Source of the DNA: Exiguobacterium acetylicum DSM 20416
GTDB taxonomy: Bacteria > Bacillota > Bacilli > Exiguobacteriales > Exiguobacteriaceae
Direction of reading: 5' to 3'
DNA length: 64,000 nucleotides
NCBI RefSeq assembly: GCF_000702605.1
Contig: NZ_JNIR01000001.1
Span: 2,160,501 to 2,224,500 of the forward strand
Position numbers and translations under genes: made by a program. The notes below the pieces were generated by a model. It saw only the letters and a list, made by a program, of their open reading frames with translations. It made no database searches and was not told the origin of the DNA. Below, piece by piece: positions 27,997-36,254 of this stretch (positions are counted from its first letter, which is position 1; each line of letters opens with the position of its first letter).

Positions 27997-28026
27997 CTAA
28001 AACGTTCAATATTTTTTAATGTTCAT

Positions 28027-28055
28027 TTGACAGCGAGAACGCTTACACCTACAAT
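28027..28055 (+). promoter_or_regulatory. Promoter of the DegV gene
   Basis: Consensus TTGACA, 17-base spacer, TACAAT, followed by AAGGAGG and the ATG at 28090. Confidence 0.8.
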
Positions 28056-28089
28056 TAATATCAGGTACTAATTTAAGGAGGAACTTGTT

Positions 28090-28935
28090 ATGCGGATCGC
28101 TTGGATCACTGATAGTACAACGATTTTACCGGATACGATTGCTCAGCGCGATGATCTTTCGGTTGTCCCTTTACTCGTCATGAAGGATGGTGAAAGTTTC
28201 GTCGATGGTGTCGATGTTAATGCGGAGACTGTCTACAGCTGGATTGATGCAAAACACAAGGTAACAACGAGCCAACCTTCGATCGGTAGTTTCACCGAGC
28301 ATTATGAACGGTTGAAAGAAGAATATGATGTCGGTTTTGCTGTTCACTTATCGAGTGAACTGAGCGGAACGTACAGCGCTTCCGTTCAAGGGGCAGAGAT
28401 TGCTGGTTTTCGTCTGATTGCGATCGATTCCCGCTGTGGCATTTACCCAGCCGGTCAACTTCTGGCAGAAGCAATTGAACTCGTCGAAGCGGGGCACTCG
28501 ATCGAATCCGTCGAACAGATCATTCTCGAGCGTCGTTTCGATCACCACATTGAATTCACGGTTGCGAACCTCGATCAATTACAAGCAGGAGGACGCATCT
28601 CTTCGACGAAGGCATTCGTCGGTAACCTATTGCAGCTTCGCCCGTTATTCCACTTTGAAGAAGGAAAGATCGTTCCTTATCAAACCGTCCGGACATTCAA
28701 GAAAGCCCATTCGAAGATTTTTGATCATCTCGTCGCGATTATTGAACAGGGTCAAGTGACCGATATTTCTTTATTCCATGCGACAGCGCATGAACTGGCA
28801 CTCGAATGGAAACAACGCCTCGAATCGAAGTACGATGTGCGTGTCCGCATTGATGACTTAACACCGGTTCTCGGTTCGCATACGGGGAACCCAGCCATTG
28901 GGATGTCCTTTTTGAACCCGACGCGCCGACCTTGA
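28090..28935 (+). CDS. DegV-family fatty-acid-binding protein
   Basis: 281 residues. DegV hallmarks: IAWITDSTTILP, KVTTSQPSIGSF, AVHLSSELSGTYSAS and an HTGNPAIG end. These proteins bind a fatty acid and in Gram-positives present it to the fatty-acid kinase FakA as FakB subunits. No fakA gene lies nearby. Strong promoter and AAGGAGG site; transcript ends at a hairpin whose 3' arm holds the ribosome site of the next gene. Confidence 0.92.
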   Translation: MRIAWITDSTTILPDTIAQRDDLSVVPLLVMKDGESFVDGVDVNAETVYSWIDAKHKVTTSQPSIGSFTEHYERLKEEYDVGFAVHLSSELSGTYSASVQGAEIAGFRLIAIDSRCGIYPAGQLLAEAIELVEAGHSIESVEQIILERRFDHHIEFTVANLDQLQAGGRISSTKAFVGNLLQLRPLFHFEEGKIVPYQTVRTFKKAHSKIFDHLVAIIEQGQVTDISLFHATAHELALEWKQRLESKYDVRVRIDDLTPVLGSHTGNPAIGMSFLNPTRRP

Positions 28936-28960
28936 TGACTAATGAAAATGATTTTTGGGT

Positions 28961-28992
28961 AAACCTTCTTTAGAGAATAAAGGAGGTTTTTC
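28961..28992 (+). terminator. Terminator containing the next gene's ribosome site
   Basis: 12-bp stem AAACCTTCTTTA / TAAAGGAGGTTT with a GAGAA loop and a T-rich tail. The AGGAGG used by the TTG start at 28995 lies in the downstream arm, so read-through RNA would fold its own Shine-Dalgarno into the hairpin. Confidence 0.75.
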
Positions 28993-28994
28993 GT

Positions 28995-29726
28995 TTGAAA
29001 AATAATAAATGGATTTGGCTCAACTGGGTCGGCTTCATCTTCACGATTGCCGTGAACGCTCTCGATGGAGGAAAGACGGGACGGATTTCCGACTCGATCA
29101 TCACATTGTTCAAACCTGCTGGGTATGCATTCTCGATTTGGGGATTGATTTATGCGGTATTACTCATCTGGTTGATTTTACAATCGATTCCGAAATTCAA
29201 GGAACACGAACTCGCGAAAAAAATCGGACCATGGTTCTTAATCAGCTGTCTGTTCAACGCGGGTTGGATCGTCTCGTTCACGTTTGAACTGTTCGTTGTC
29301 TCGGTCGTCGTCATCGTCGGTCTATTGCTGTCATTGATCGTGATCTACTCAAAAATTGATCGTGAGACGAAAGGGTTACGCTTCAAGTTACCCTTCTCGC
29401 TTTATCTCGGCTGGGTATCAGTCGCGACGATTGCTGATATCTTCCTGACGATCAACGCAGAAGGTGTGACATCTTGGCTCGGAATCGGAGATGCGGGTTG
29501 GACGATGATCATACTTGTCGTCGGAGTCATCATTGCGCTTCTCTTCATGTTCGCTAACCGTGATCCGATTTATCCGCTCGTCTTCGTCTGGGCATACATC
29601 GCGATCAATTTCGAGTCCGATAACGGTCTCGTCGATACGACGGTTCTCGGTAGTGTCGTCTTATTGTTAGCCGGTTACATCTTCCTTCTCGTCCGGATGC
29701 GCCGCCAGGTCAGCGTGAGCAAGTGA
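28995..29726 (+). CDS. TspO/MBR-like tryptophan-rich membrane protein
   Basis: 243 residues, TTG start set by AAAGGAGG. About seven membrane segments and many Trp residues (WIWLNWVGF, FSIWGLIYAVLLIWLI, FNAGWIVSF, YLGWVSVATIAD). The FSIWGLIY and LGWVSVA segments recall the TspO/MBR family, but the chain is ~80 residues longer than classical 5-helix TspO. This matches the larger Bacilli paralogs. Ligand unknown; tetrapyrrole binding should not be assumed. Its ribosome site lies in the degV terminator. Confidence 0.8.
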   Translation: MKNNKWIWLNWVGFIFTIAVNALDGGKTGRISDSIITLFKPAGYAFSIWGLIYAVLLIWLILQSIPKFKEHELAKKIGPWFLISCLFNAGWIVSFTFELFVVSVVVIVGLLLSLIVIYSKIDRETKGLRFKLPFSLYLGWVSVATIADIFLTINAEGVTSWLGIGDAGWTMIILVVGVIIALLFMFANRDPIYPLVFVWAYIAINFESDNGLVDTTVLGSVVLLLAGYIFLLVRMRRQVSVSK

Positions 29727-29777
29727 CGTTCTTTTCCGCTACAAACGGCGTATACTAAGGTAAAGGAGTGAATGACC

Positions 29778-30125
29778 ATGAACATCACATTTACACCATC
29801 TGCTCAGGAGCGGATCCGCCAATTACGCGGTGAAGTATCCGGTCAACTGCACCTCTATTACGATACAGAGGGTTGCGGTTGCGGAAACTCTGGTATTTTC
29901 AGTATTCGTATCGTCGATGAAGCGACACCGGAAGACATGACGATCGACTCGAACGTTGGTCCCGTTCTCGTCAAACGGTGGTCGAGCCATTTCCTCGATC
30001 AAGAAATGACACTCGATTACAACGCAGAGAAAAAATCCCTCATCTTAAAAAGTGATGGACAATACTTCAATACGAATGTGCTCGTGACGGATCAGACAGG
30101 CTGTGTGCTGACGGTTCGTTCATAA
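29778..30125 (+). CDS. HesB-like iron-sulfur biosynthesis family protein (YqkB-like)
   Basis: 115 residues. The second of two in-frame ATGs is preferred: AAGGAG is nine bases from it but only three from the first. MNITFTPSAQERI, LYYDTEGCGCGNSG and FLDQEMTLDYN match YqkB of Bacillus subtilis. A CGC pair is present, but the IscA three-cysteine pattern is incomplete, so iron-sulfur binding is uncertain. Probably its own short transcript. Confidence 0.82.
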   Translation: MNITFTPSAQERIRQLRGEVSGQLHLYYDTEGCGCGNSGIFSIRIVDEATPEDMTIDSNVGPVLVKRWSSHFLDQEMTLDYNAEKKSLILKSDGQYFNTNVLVTDQTGCVLTVRS

Positions 30126-30135
30126 GCACAGATGA

Positions 30136-30170
30136 AAAAGGCAACTTCCGTCGTGGAAGTTGCCTTTGTT
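30136..30170. terminator. Terminator after the YqkB-like gene
   Basis: 13-bp stem AAAGGCAACTTCC / GGAAGTTGCCTTT with a 5-base loop; T-runs on both sides suggest activity for both strands. Confidence 0.85.
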
Positions 30171-30177
30171 TGTGTTC

Positions 30178-30320
30178 GAACAGACAGTTGCTGCGTTGAA
30201 AGCTGGATTGCCTGAGTATAGTTAAATGTACTGGATGTCTGTCTGCATCGTGCACGAGCTGGTGAAACCCAGCGCTTTGCGTCCCCCCAGACGTCGCATG
30301 CATCGTCCTCGCATGCTTAT
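30178..30320. other. Structured convergent intergenic segment
   Basis: The gap between the YqkB-like gene and the MHYT gene holds nested inverted repeats: GACAG / CTGTC arms around 30181-30246, a GCTGG / CCCAGC hairpin near 30258-30275, and two GCATGC copies about nine bases apart. On the minus strand GGGGGACGCAAAGC resembles the core of c-di-GMP-I (GEMM) riboswitches, but the partner GGCAAACC motif is absent. It also lies downstream of, not upstream of, the c-di-GMP gene. Unassigned. Confidence 0.35.
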
Positions 30321-30354
30321 CTAGTATACGAACGAAAGTCGTGTTTGGATTGCC

Positions 30355-32397
30355 TCATCCGACATTTAGAACCGTTTCTTCAATCGTCCGCTGGTTTAGA
30401 TCCTTGACGTGCATCGGTCTACTGTAATAGTAGCCTTGACCATAATCGCAACCGAGGCGTTTCAAGAAAAGATGCTGCTCAAGTGTCTCGACACCTTCCG
30501 CGACGACTTCGATCCCAAGACTTTTCGCGAGTTGGATGATCATTTCCGTAATCGCCGTTCCTCGTTCATCATGCGGTACTTCATCGATGAACGACTTGTC
30601 GATCTTCAGGATATCAATCGGAAGATGCTTCAGGTGCGTTAGCGACGATAGACCGGTTCCAAAGTCGTCAAGTGCAATCGTCAAACTAAGTTGTTTCAAT
30701 TCACCAAGCATCGTCATCGCTCGGTCGAGGTTCTCCATGACGGACGTTTCCGTGATTTCGAGCTGTAGTTGCAATTCACTTCCATTCTTTAAGGAATGGT
30801 GAACGATTTCTTTGATCATTACGTTGTGCGACTCGGACCGGAAGTGCATCGCGGATAAGTTGACAGAGACTTGGCGAATGAAATAATCTTCCTTCTTCCA
30901 AATTTCCATCTGTGCGACGGTCTCTTTTAGTACCCACTCCGTTAAACGATGAATCAGACTATATTTCTCAGCCAGCGGGATGAACTCTGCCGGTGAGATG
31001 AAACCGAACTTCGGATGATTCCAGCGAATCAAGACTTCTGCTTGATCGACCTTTCCTGTAGCGAGTGCGATTTTCGGTTGGTAAACGAGGGCGAACTCCT
31101 TGAAGTCCGTCATCGCTCGGCGTAACGAACCGACGATCAATTGCTCTCTGCGATCCGAGTGTAGCGTTTCATCATACACGATGAAGCGGTCGCGCCCCTC
31201 GTTTTTTCCAGCACGTAACGCACTCTCCATCTGACCAATCCGCATCTCAAGCGATTCCTTCGTATTTGGTAAGATGACGCCCATCGTCGCTGTCAGATGG
31301 ACTGCCTGATCTTCGAGGTCGATCGGTTGACGCACGTCCTCTAAAATCTGTTCGAATACCTCTGTCATATCTTCCTGCGAGACACGTTTGATCAGGAAGA
31401 ACTGCGTACCATTGTAACGGATACATGCTTCATCTTCCTTTAGCGTCCGTAGCATCCGCTCCGCGAACTGGCGGATGACGGCATCACCCTTATCAAAACC
31501 GAATGTATCATTGACCCATTTGTATCCATCCAGATCAAGTAATGCCATCGCCATTTCCTGTTTCGATCGACCATAATGGGTATCGACCTTCGCCATATGA
31601 TGATCGAGCCACCGGCGATTATGCAGCCCCGTCAAATGATCGGTATACGCCATCATTTGCAGTGCTCGACGTTCAAGATGAATATAAAGACCTGCAATCA
31701 AGATGACGATCAAGAAGACGGGAATCGCGACTTCGTTCAAGATATTCGACGTGATCGGAGTATCCCCGATGATTCCGGCATTAGTAGATGGAATACAAAA
31801 CGAGGTGCCAAGCATCCCGACATAATGCATCGACGAGATGGCAAACCCCATCACGATCGCGATGGGAATCAGAATGCGTTTCTTATCGACATGTCGCAAA
31901 CGATGAAGTAGTAGCAAGGCGATATAGGCGACCGTGACAGCAATCAAGACTGATAAGAGAAATAAGCTTGTCTCATACCGGACGGTTCCGCCGAACTCCA
32001 TTGCCATCATCCCGAGATAATGCATCATGGCGATTCCGCCCCCCATCAGTCCTCCCGCTAAAATGACTTTCTTGCGTGTAATCACCGACGAATACAACAG
32101 ATGGAAGGCAATGAAAGCAGCCAAAATGGCGGGAATAACGGACAAGAACATTAAAAACCAATCATAGCGAACCGTAACCGACAGCGCGAACGCGCCCATC
32201 CCGACGAAATGCATTCCCCAGATCGATAATCCCATCGTTAACGACGATAGAAACAAAGCACGCTTCTTTAAGGCAGTGGCCTTCGCCAGACGCCGATTTA
32301 ACTCTAGTGAGCCGTATGATCCAATGATGGCAACAAGCACCGACAACACGACCAATGTCACTTCGTAATGTTTCGTTAAGATAATCCATTCATTCAT
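30355..32397 (-). CDS. MHYT-GGDEF-EAL c-di-GMP phosphodiesterase
   Basis: 680 residues from the ATG nine bases after AGAGG. The N-terminal seven-helix MHYT sensor has three repeats (MHFVGM, MHYLGM, MHYVGM), thought to bind a metal and sense a gas or redox signal. The GGDEF domain (~240-410) is degenerate: NGTQF replaces GG(D/E)EF, so it should not make c-di-GMP. The EAL domain is intact (AEVLIRW, VSVNLSAMHF, EITETSVMEN, ALDDFGTG, VVAEGVET). Net activity: c-di-GMP breakdown, possibly modulated by GTP bound to the dead cyclase domain. Single gene. Confidence 0.93.
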   Translation of the reverse strand: MNEWIILTKHYEVTLVVLSVLVAIIGSYGSLELNRRLAKATALKKRALFLSSLTMGLSIWGMHFVGMGAFALSVTVRYDWFLMFLSVIPAILAAFIAFHLLYSSVITRKKVILAGGLMGGGIAMMHYLGMMAMEFGGTVRYETSLFLLSVLIAVTVAYIALLLLHRLRHVDKKRILIPIAIVMGFAISSMHYVGMLGTSFCIPSTNAGIIGDTPITSNILNEVAIPVFLIVILIAGLYIHLERRALQMMAYTDHLTGLHNRRWLDHHMAKVDTHYGRSKQEMAMALLDLDGYKWVNDTFGFDKGDAVIRQFAERMLRTLKEDEACIRYNGTQFFLIKRVSQEDMTEVFEQILEDVRQPIDLEDQAVHLTATMGVILPNTKESLEMRIGQMESALRAGKNEGRDRFIVYDETLHSDRREQLIVGSLRRAMTDFKEFALVYQPKIALATGKVDQAEVLIRWNHPKFGFISPAEFIPLAEKYSLIHRLTEWVLKETVAQMEIWKKEDYFIRQVSVNLSAMHFRSESHNVMIKEIVHHSLKNGSELQLQLEITETSVMENLDRAMTMLGELKQLSLTIALDDFGTGLSSLTHLKHLPIDILKIDKSFIDEVPHDERGTAITEMIIQLAKSLGIEVVAEGVETLEQHLFLKRLGCDYGQGYYYSRPMHVKDLNQRTIEETVLNVG

Positions 32398-32535
32398 TGT
32401 ATGAGGCCTCTCTTTGTGGATTGTCATTCTCCTAACTATCGTCTGCTCGGTCTCATTTCTTCAGTAAAAATTAGAAATTCATTCGATTTCTTATCATTTC
32501 AACGCGTATTTACTTATTCCATTCAGCACCTTGCA

Positions 32536-32569
32536 CAAAAAAAGCGAATCCGTACGAGACGGATCCGCT
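32536..32569 (-). terminator. Terminator of the sigma/anti-sigma operon
   Basis: AGCGGATCCGT / ACGGATTCGCT stem with a CTCGT loop, then T7 on the minus strand. Confidence 0.9.
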
Positions 32570-32580
32570 AAACTTCATTC

Positions 32581-33318
32581 TTATAACGCAACCGATGCGA
32601 CGATTTCGCCTGTCGGTTTTTCTAAATCCGGTTCGGGTTCAACCGTAATGGCGACCGCGTCCACTTTGCCGTCTCCTTTAAGTGGGAAGACAGCTGCTGC
32701 TTCTCCATCTTTTTCGATGACACCGTTCGCAGTAGGTGTTTCGCCTTCGATCGTCCATAACTGATAAAGTTGCCCTTCTTGAAGGGGTGGTAAATCTTTT
32801 AACTGAACCAGCATGTACGATTTATCGTTTTGTGTGAAAATCATGCTCGATCCTTTGATGGACTCTGTGCTTTCGAAGTTCCCCATCCCTTTGATTTCAT
32901 CCATCGCTAACGTCTCAGGTGTATCCGTACTTTCTTCCTGTGAGAGGAAGTAGGCATTCGCACCAAGTGAGAGAATCAAGGCGGCGGCGATACTCATCAA
33001 CCAGCCGAGTGGGACACTCTTTTTCTTCGTTTGTTGCTGACGTGCTTGTTTGATGTCTACCGGAGTAGTCATCGGTGCTTCCTTCGGAGATGCTGTCTCT
33101 GCTGAACCAAGGACTTCTCCAAGAATCCGTGCTTTCATACCTGCAGGAACGGGTCGCTCCGGAAGCGATTCAGCGATGGGAAGCATGAGTTCTTCCATTT
33201 CTAAAAGCGCTTCACGACATTCTTCGCACGTCGCAAGATGCGCTTCGAACGCGTCGCGATCTGCTGCGGATAATGTTCCATTGAAATAATCGATTAAGTC
33301 ATGACAACGTTCTTCCAT
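32581..33318 (-). CDS. Anti-sigma factor with zinc-finger and RskA-like domain
   Basis: 245 residues from the ATG after GGAGGG. An N-terminal zinc-binding anti-sigma motif (HLATCEECREALLEMEE), one membrane helix (LGWLMSIAAALILSLGANAY, ~residues 115-135) and an outer RskA-type domain (YMLVQLKDLPPLQEGQLYQL, AITVEP). It should hold the ECF sigma factor at the membrane until released by signal-dependent proteolysis. Its start lies 20 bases inside the sigma gene, so production is translationally coupled. Confidence 0.9.
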   Translation of the reverse strand: MEERCHDLIDYFNGTLSAADRDAFEAHLATCEECREALLEMEELMLPIAESLPERPVPAGMKARILGEVLGSAETASPKEAPMTTPVDIKQARQQQTKKKSVPLGWLMSIAAALILSLGANAYFLSQEESTDTPETLAMDEIKGMGNFESTESIKGSSMIFTQNDKSYMLVQLKDLPPLQEGQLYQLWTIEGETPTANGVIEKDGEAAAVFPLKGDGKVDAVAITVEPEPDLEKPTGEIVASVAL

Positions 33319-33862
33319 CTCGTTCCCTCCCATCCATTCGTTTTCGTAATGCTTGAATCGCGCTCCTGATTCGCGTCTTGACCGTTCCAAGAGGTAAATC
33401 GAGCTGCTCTGAAATCTGTTGCTGCGTCATACCCTGGAAGTAAACGAGTTCAATCAGCTCTTGCTGTTCGGGTTTCAGTTCACTAACCGCCCCGCGCACT
33501 TCAGCAGCCGTTTCCCGCTGCATGACCGTCCGCTCGACCGGCTCGTCATATCCACCATCGCGCTCCTCGACTTCGATTGTCGGTTGTCGTTTTTCGCGAC
33601 GGAGACAATCAAGTGCCGCGTTACGTGTAATCGTTAAAATCCACGATGAAAACTTTCCTTTTTGTGTATCAAAATCAACACGACCATTCCAAATCTTCAT
33701 CCATACTTCTTGTATGACTTCTTCGGACAACCGGTCATTATTCGTAAAGCGATGGGCGAATGAGAACAACAGCCTCTCGTACTTATCGTACAATGTCTCG
33801 AGAGCTTGCTCATCACCGCTACGCATCAGATGATAAAGCGATTCATCGGATTGAGTGTGCAT
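33299..33862 (-). CDS. ECF-type RNA polymerase sigma factor
   Basis: 187 residues from the ATG after AAGGAGGAGAAGG. Region 2 (ALETLYDKYERLLFSFAHRF, EEVIQEVWMKIWNGR) and region 4 (LKPEQQELIELVYFQGMTQQ, LPLGTVKTRIRSAIQALR) are clear. There is no region 1 or 3, as in ECF factors. Paired with an RskA-like anti-sigma factor, it belongs to the SigK/ECF19-type arrangement. A TATACT box just upstream may be its promoter. The regulon and inducing signal are not visible here. Confidence 0.92.
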   Translation of the reverse strand: MHTQSDESLYHLMRSGDEQALETLYDKYERLLFSFAHRFTNNDRLSEEVIQEVWMKIWNGRVDFDTQKGKFSSWILTITRNAALDCLRREKRQPTIEVEERDGGYDEPVERTVMQRETAAEVRGAVSELKPEQQELIELVYFQGMTQQQISEQLDLPLGTVKTRIRSAIQALRKRMDGRERDGRTLS

Positions 33863-34012
33863 CCTTCTCCTCCTTCTGATGTCAGCCTTATCATATAGTA
33901 TACGCAAGCTGACACCAAATCGTTTTCGATTTTATCAAATTTCTAAGTAAAAAACTTCACCACATCCATATTCCCTCATTCTATCAAAAATATAGCTTAA
34001 AATTCTGTTGAA

Positions 34013-34042
34013 TTGACAGCGATACCGTAATGGGCATAGCAT
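34013..34042 (+). promoter_or_regulatory. Promoter of the CsoR/CstR-like gene
   Basis: TTGACA, 18-base spacer, TAGCAT, about 47 bases before the start codon. Confidence 0.6.
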
Positions 34043-34088
34043 AAAGATACTACATGACGTCAGGTCAACGGGAATCGGAGGAATAATA

Positions 34089-34352
34089 ATGGATTATGAT
34101 CGGAAGATGAAGAACCGTGTTAGTCGGATCGAAGGACAGCTACGAGGCATTTTACGGATGATGGAAGAAGGGCAAGATTGCCGCGATGTCATCACCCAGC
34201 TTTCCGCTGCCCGTTCCGCGATTGACCGGACGATCGGCGTCGTCGTCAGTTCGAATCTAATTGAGTGCGTCAAGGACGCCGAACAAAATGGCGATGGACA
34301 AACCGAGGAACTCGTCAAGGAAGCGGTCAACTTGCTCGTTAAGAGCCGCTGA
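34089..34352 (+). CDS. CsoR-family (CstR/YrkD-like) repressor
   Basis: 87 residues, all-helical DUF156/CsoR family: RVSRIEGQLRGILRMMEEGQ, DVITQLSAARSAIDRTIG and a LVKEAVNLLVKSR end. One cysteine lies in GQDCRDV and one in LIECVKD. The copper-binding histidine four residues before the second cysteine in true CsoR is Asn here (NLIEC). This is the pattern of CstR/YrkD persulfide sensors, not of copper sensors. No rhodanese or sulfur-oxidation gene is adjacent, so its target lies elsewhere. GGAGG ribosome site; own promoter and terminator. Confidence 0.85.
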   Translation: MDYDRKMKNRVSRIEGQLRGILRMMEEGQDCRDVITQLSAARSAIDRTIGVVVSSNLIECVKDAEQNGDGQTEELVKEAVNLLVKSR

Positions 34353-34367
34353 TATAACGCTCGTAGG

Positions 34368-34399
34368 ATAGTCTGCTTTGATAGCAGGCTATTTTTTTT
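34368..34399 (+). terminator. Terminator of the CsoR/CstR-like gene
   Basis: ATAGTCTGC / GCAGGCTAT stem with a 7-base loop and T8. Confidence 0.88.
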
Positions 34400-34408
34400 A
34401 GACGTTTA

Positions 34409-34466
34409 TTTAGTATACCAGCTGTTTGATCCAGGTTTGATTGCGCGTCAAAACAGGTATACTAAA
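34409..34466 (+). promoter_or_regulatory. Promoter and mirrored TTTAGTATACC repeats of the SMP-30 gene
   Basis: TTTAGTATACC (34409-34419) is repeated exactly, inverted, as GGTATACTAAA (34456-34466), with 36 bases between. The right copy contains the TATACT -10 box (34458-34463), with TTTGAT 16 bases before it as -35. The left copy lies upstream of the -35. Two operator half-sites bracketing a promoter would suit repression by a dimer or by looping. Confidence 0.5.
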
Positions 34467-34520
34467 TTGTTATTATCTGGACTGCTCGTAAAAGGTGTCC
34501 ACTTAGGAGGAAGAGTACTT

Positions 34521-35327
34521 ATGACCGTTTCCCTATTCATTGATGTCGCATGTAAGACAGGCGAATCTCCTGTTTACGACGCAAAAACAAAGCGCTTTTA
34601 TTTCGTTGATATTCCGAATCAACTTCTTTTTTCATATGACCTCGTCACAGAAGCGCTCAAACCGTATACGTTACCAAGCGCCATCACATCGATTGCCTTG
34701 ACCGATGCACCGGATTTATTACGTGTCACGGCTGAACACGGATTCGGAACGTTTGATCTCAAAGAAGGACACTTGTCTCTTGAGCATCAACTGTCGTTAC
34801 CCGATTCCGACCGAATGAACGACGGAAAGCTTGATCCGACCGGACAATATGTTGCCGGTAGCATTAATGAAGAAGACGGCAAGACCGCTGGATTGTTCCG
34901 TCTGCGTCACGATGGTTCCATCGATGTCTTGCACGAAGACTTAACGAACTCGAATGGACTCGTCTGGTCAGAAGATGGCAAGACGCTCTATCACATCGAT
35001 ACACCGACGAAAAAAGTCTATGCCTTTGACTACGCTCCAGACGCACCACTTTCGAATAAGCGTGTCGCCGTTGACCTTGAAGAGGAAGAAGGGTTCCCGG
35101 ATGGTATGACGAAGGACGCGGAAGGTCACGCTTGGATCGCACATTATGCTGGATCATGCATCACCCGGTGGGATCTTGCGACAGGCGAAAAATTGGATCA
35201 TGTCGACTTCCCAGTCGCAAATCCGACGTGTCCGATTTTCTATGAAGATCGATTGCTCGTCACGACCGCTGCTAATGGAGATGATGCACCACACGCTGGT
35301 GCCGTCTTCGCCGTAACATTTGAATGA
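34521..35327 (+). CDS. SMP-30/gluconolactonase family protein
   Basis: 268 residues from the ATG after AGGAGG. Six-bladed propeller signature: CKTGESPVYDAKTKRFYFVD, DRMNDGKLDPTGQYVAGSIN, LTNSNGLVWSEDGKTLYHID and GFPDGMTKDAEGHAWIAHY. The metal ligands fit the family (Glu in GESP, Asn in SNG, Asp in PDG). It hydrolyses a sugar lactone or related ester in the cytoplasm; the substrate is unknown. No sugar dehydrogenase lies next to it. Confidence 0.9.
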   Translation: MTVSLFIDVACKTGESPVYDAKTKRFYFVDIPNQLLFSYDLVTEALKPYTLPSAITSIALTDAPDLLRVTAEHGFGTFDLKEGHLSLEHQLSLPDSDRMNDGKLDPTGQYVAGSINEEDGKTAGLFRLRHDGSIDVLHEDLTNSNGLVWSEDGKTLYHIDTPTKKVYAFDYAPDAPLSNKRVAVDLEEEEGFPDGMTKDAEGHAWIAHYAGSCITRWDLATGEKLDHVDFPVANPTCPIFYEDRLLVTTAANGDDAPHAGAVFAVTFE

Positions 35328-35332
35328 TTCGT

Positions 35333-35372
35333 AGAGGAGGGATCATCTTTTTAGAGGTGATGCCTCTTTTTC
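35333..35372 (+). terminator. Terminator of the SMP-30 gene
   Basis: AGAGG...ATCA / TGAT..CCTCT imperfect stem with a T5 tail. Confidence 0.65.
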
Positions 35373-35453
35373 CACACAATTCGTCTAGACGCATCTAAAA
35401 AAACAGACGATACTAAAGAAGAAGACTATTCATTTTTTAAAGGAGTGAAGCCG

Positions 35454-36182
35454 ATGCGTGTCACGACAATCGAACGTTTACACCAATTGCAGACGACCCC
35501 ATCCTTTTTCCCGGTCAACTGCTACCTGTTTGAAGAAGTAGACAGTTTAACATTGATTGATGCCGGACTCGGAATCAACGCAAAGGCGCTCTATCACTAC
35601 ATTCGACAGCAAGAGAAACCACTCGGTGCAATCATCCTGACTCATGCGCACGCCGATCATGTCGGCTCACTTGATTTCCTGGCGAACGCCTTCCCACTCG
35701 CTGAAGTCTGTATCAGTTACCGAGATGCTGCATTGCTCAGCGGGGATGAGACGCTACGAGAAGGTGAAACGACACCCTTAAAAGGGGGCATTCCGAAAAA
35801 CATCAAAACGCGACCGGATCGATTACTCGAGAGTGGTCAACAAGTCGGTAGTCTCAGTGTCATCGCCTCACCCGGCCATACACCTGGCTCAATCTCGCTT
35901 TGGCATGAAGGAAGCCGGACCTTGATCGCTGGAGATGCTTTTCAGACGCAAGGTGGACTTGCCGTCTCCGGTGATGTCCGTTGGCAATTCCCGTTCCCCG
36001 CACTCGCGACATGGGATCCGGACGTTGCCCTTCGCTCAGCTGATCAACTGACGGAACTGTCTCCAGATATTCTTGCCGTCGGACACGGTCCCCTCATTCT
36101 CGGACCGAGTTACGAGATGCGACAAGCCGTCGATCGATTCACTCAGGTCTTACAGACGAAAAAATCATCACCTTTCAAATAA
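35454..36182 (+). CDS. MBL-fold metallo-hydrolase
   Basis: 242 residues; the ATG eight bases from AAAGGAG is chosen over an in-frame GTG three codons earlier. The metallo-beta-lactamase motif THAHADHVG, the downstream GHTPGS histidine, the bridging Asp in IAGDAF and the final GHGP histidine give a two-metal site. Belongs to the broad hydrolase group (glyoxalase II-like or quorum-lactonase-like); the substrate cannot be told. Confidence 0.9.
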   Translation: MRVTTIERLHQLQTTPSFFPVNCYLFEEVDSLTLIDAGLGINAKALYHYIRQQEKPLGAIILTHAHADHVGSLDFLANAFPLAEVCISYRDAALLSGDETLREGETTPLKGGIPKNIKTRPDRLLESGQQVGSLSVIASPGHTPGSISLWHEGSRTLIAGDAFQTQGGLAVSGDVRWQFPFPALATWDPDVALRSADQLTELSPDILAVGHGPLILGPSYEMRQAVDRFTQVLQTKKSSPFK

Positions 36183-36194
36183 TATACGCATATG

Positions 36195-36239
36195 AAAAAC
36201 ATCCGCGAACGTGTTCCTGATATGTCGCGGATGTTTTTT
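36195..36239. terminator. Bidirectional terminator
   Basis: AAAAACATCCGCGA / TCGCGGATGTTTTTT stem between the convergent MBL and glucosidase genes. Confidence 0.85.
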
Positions 36240-36254
36240 CGTTCAACAGACGAC

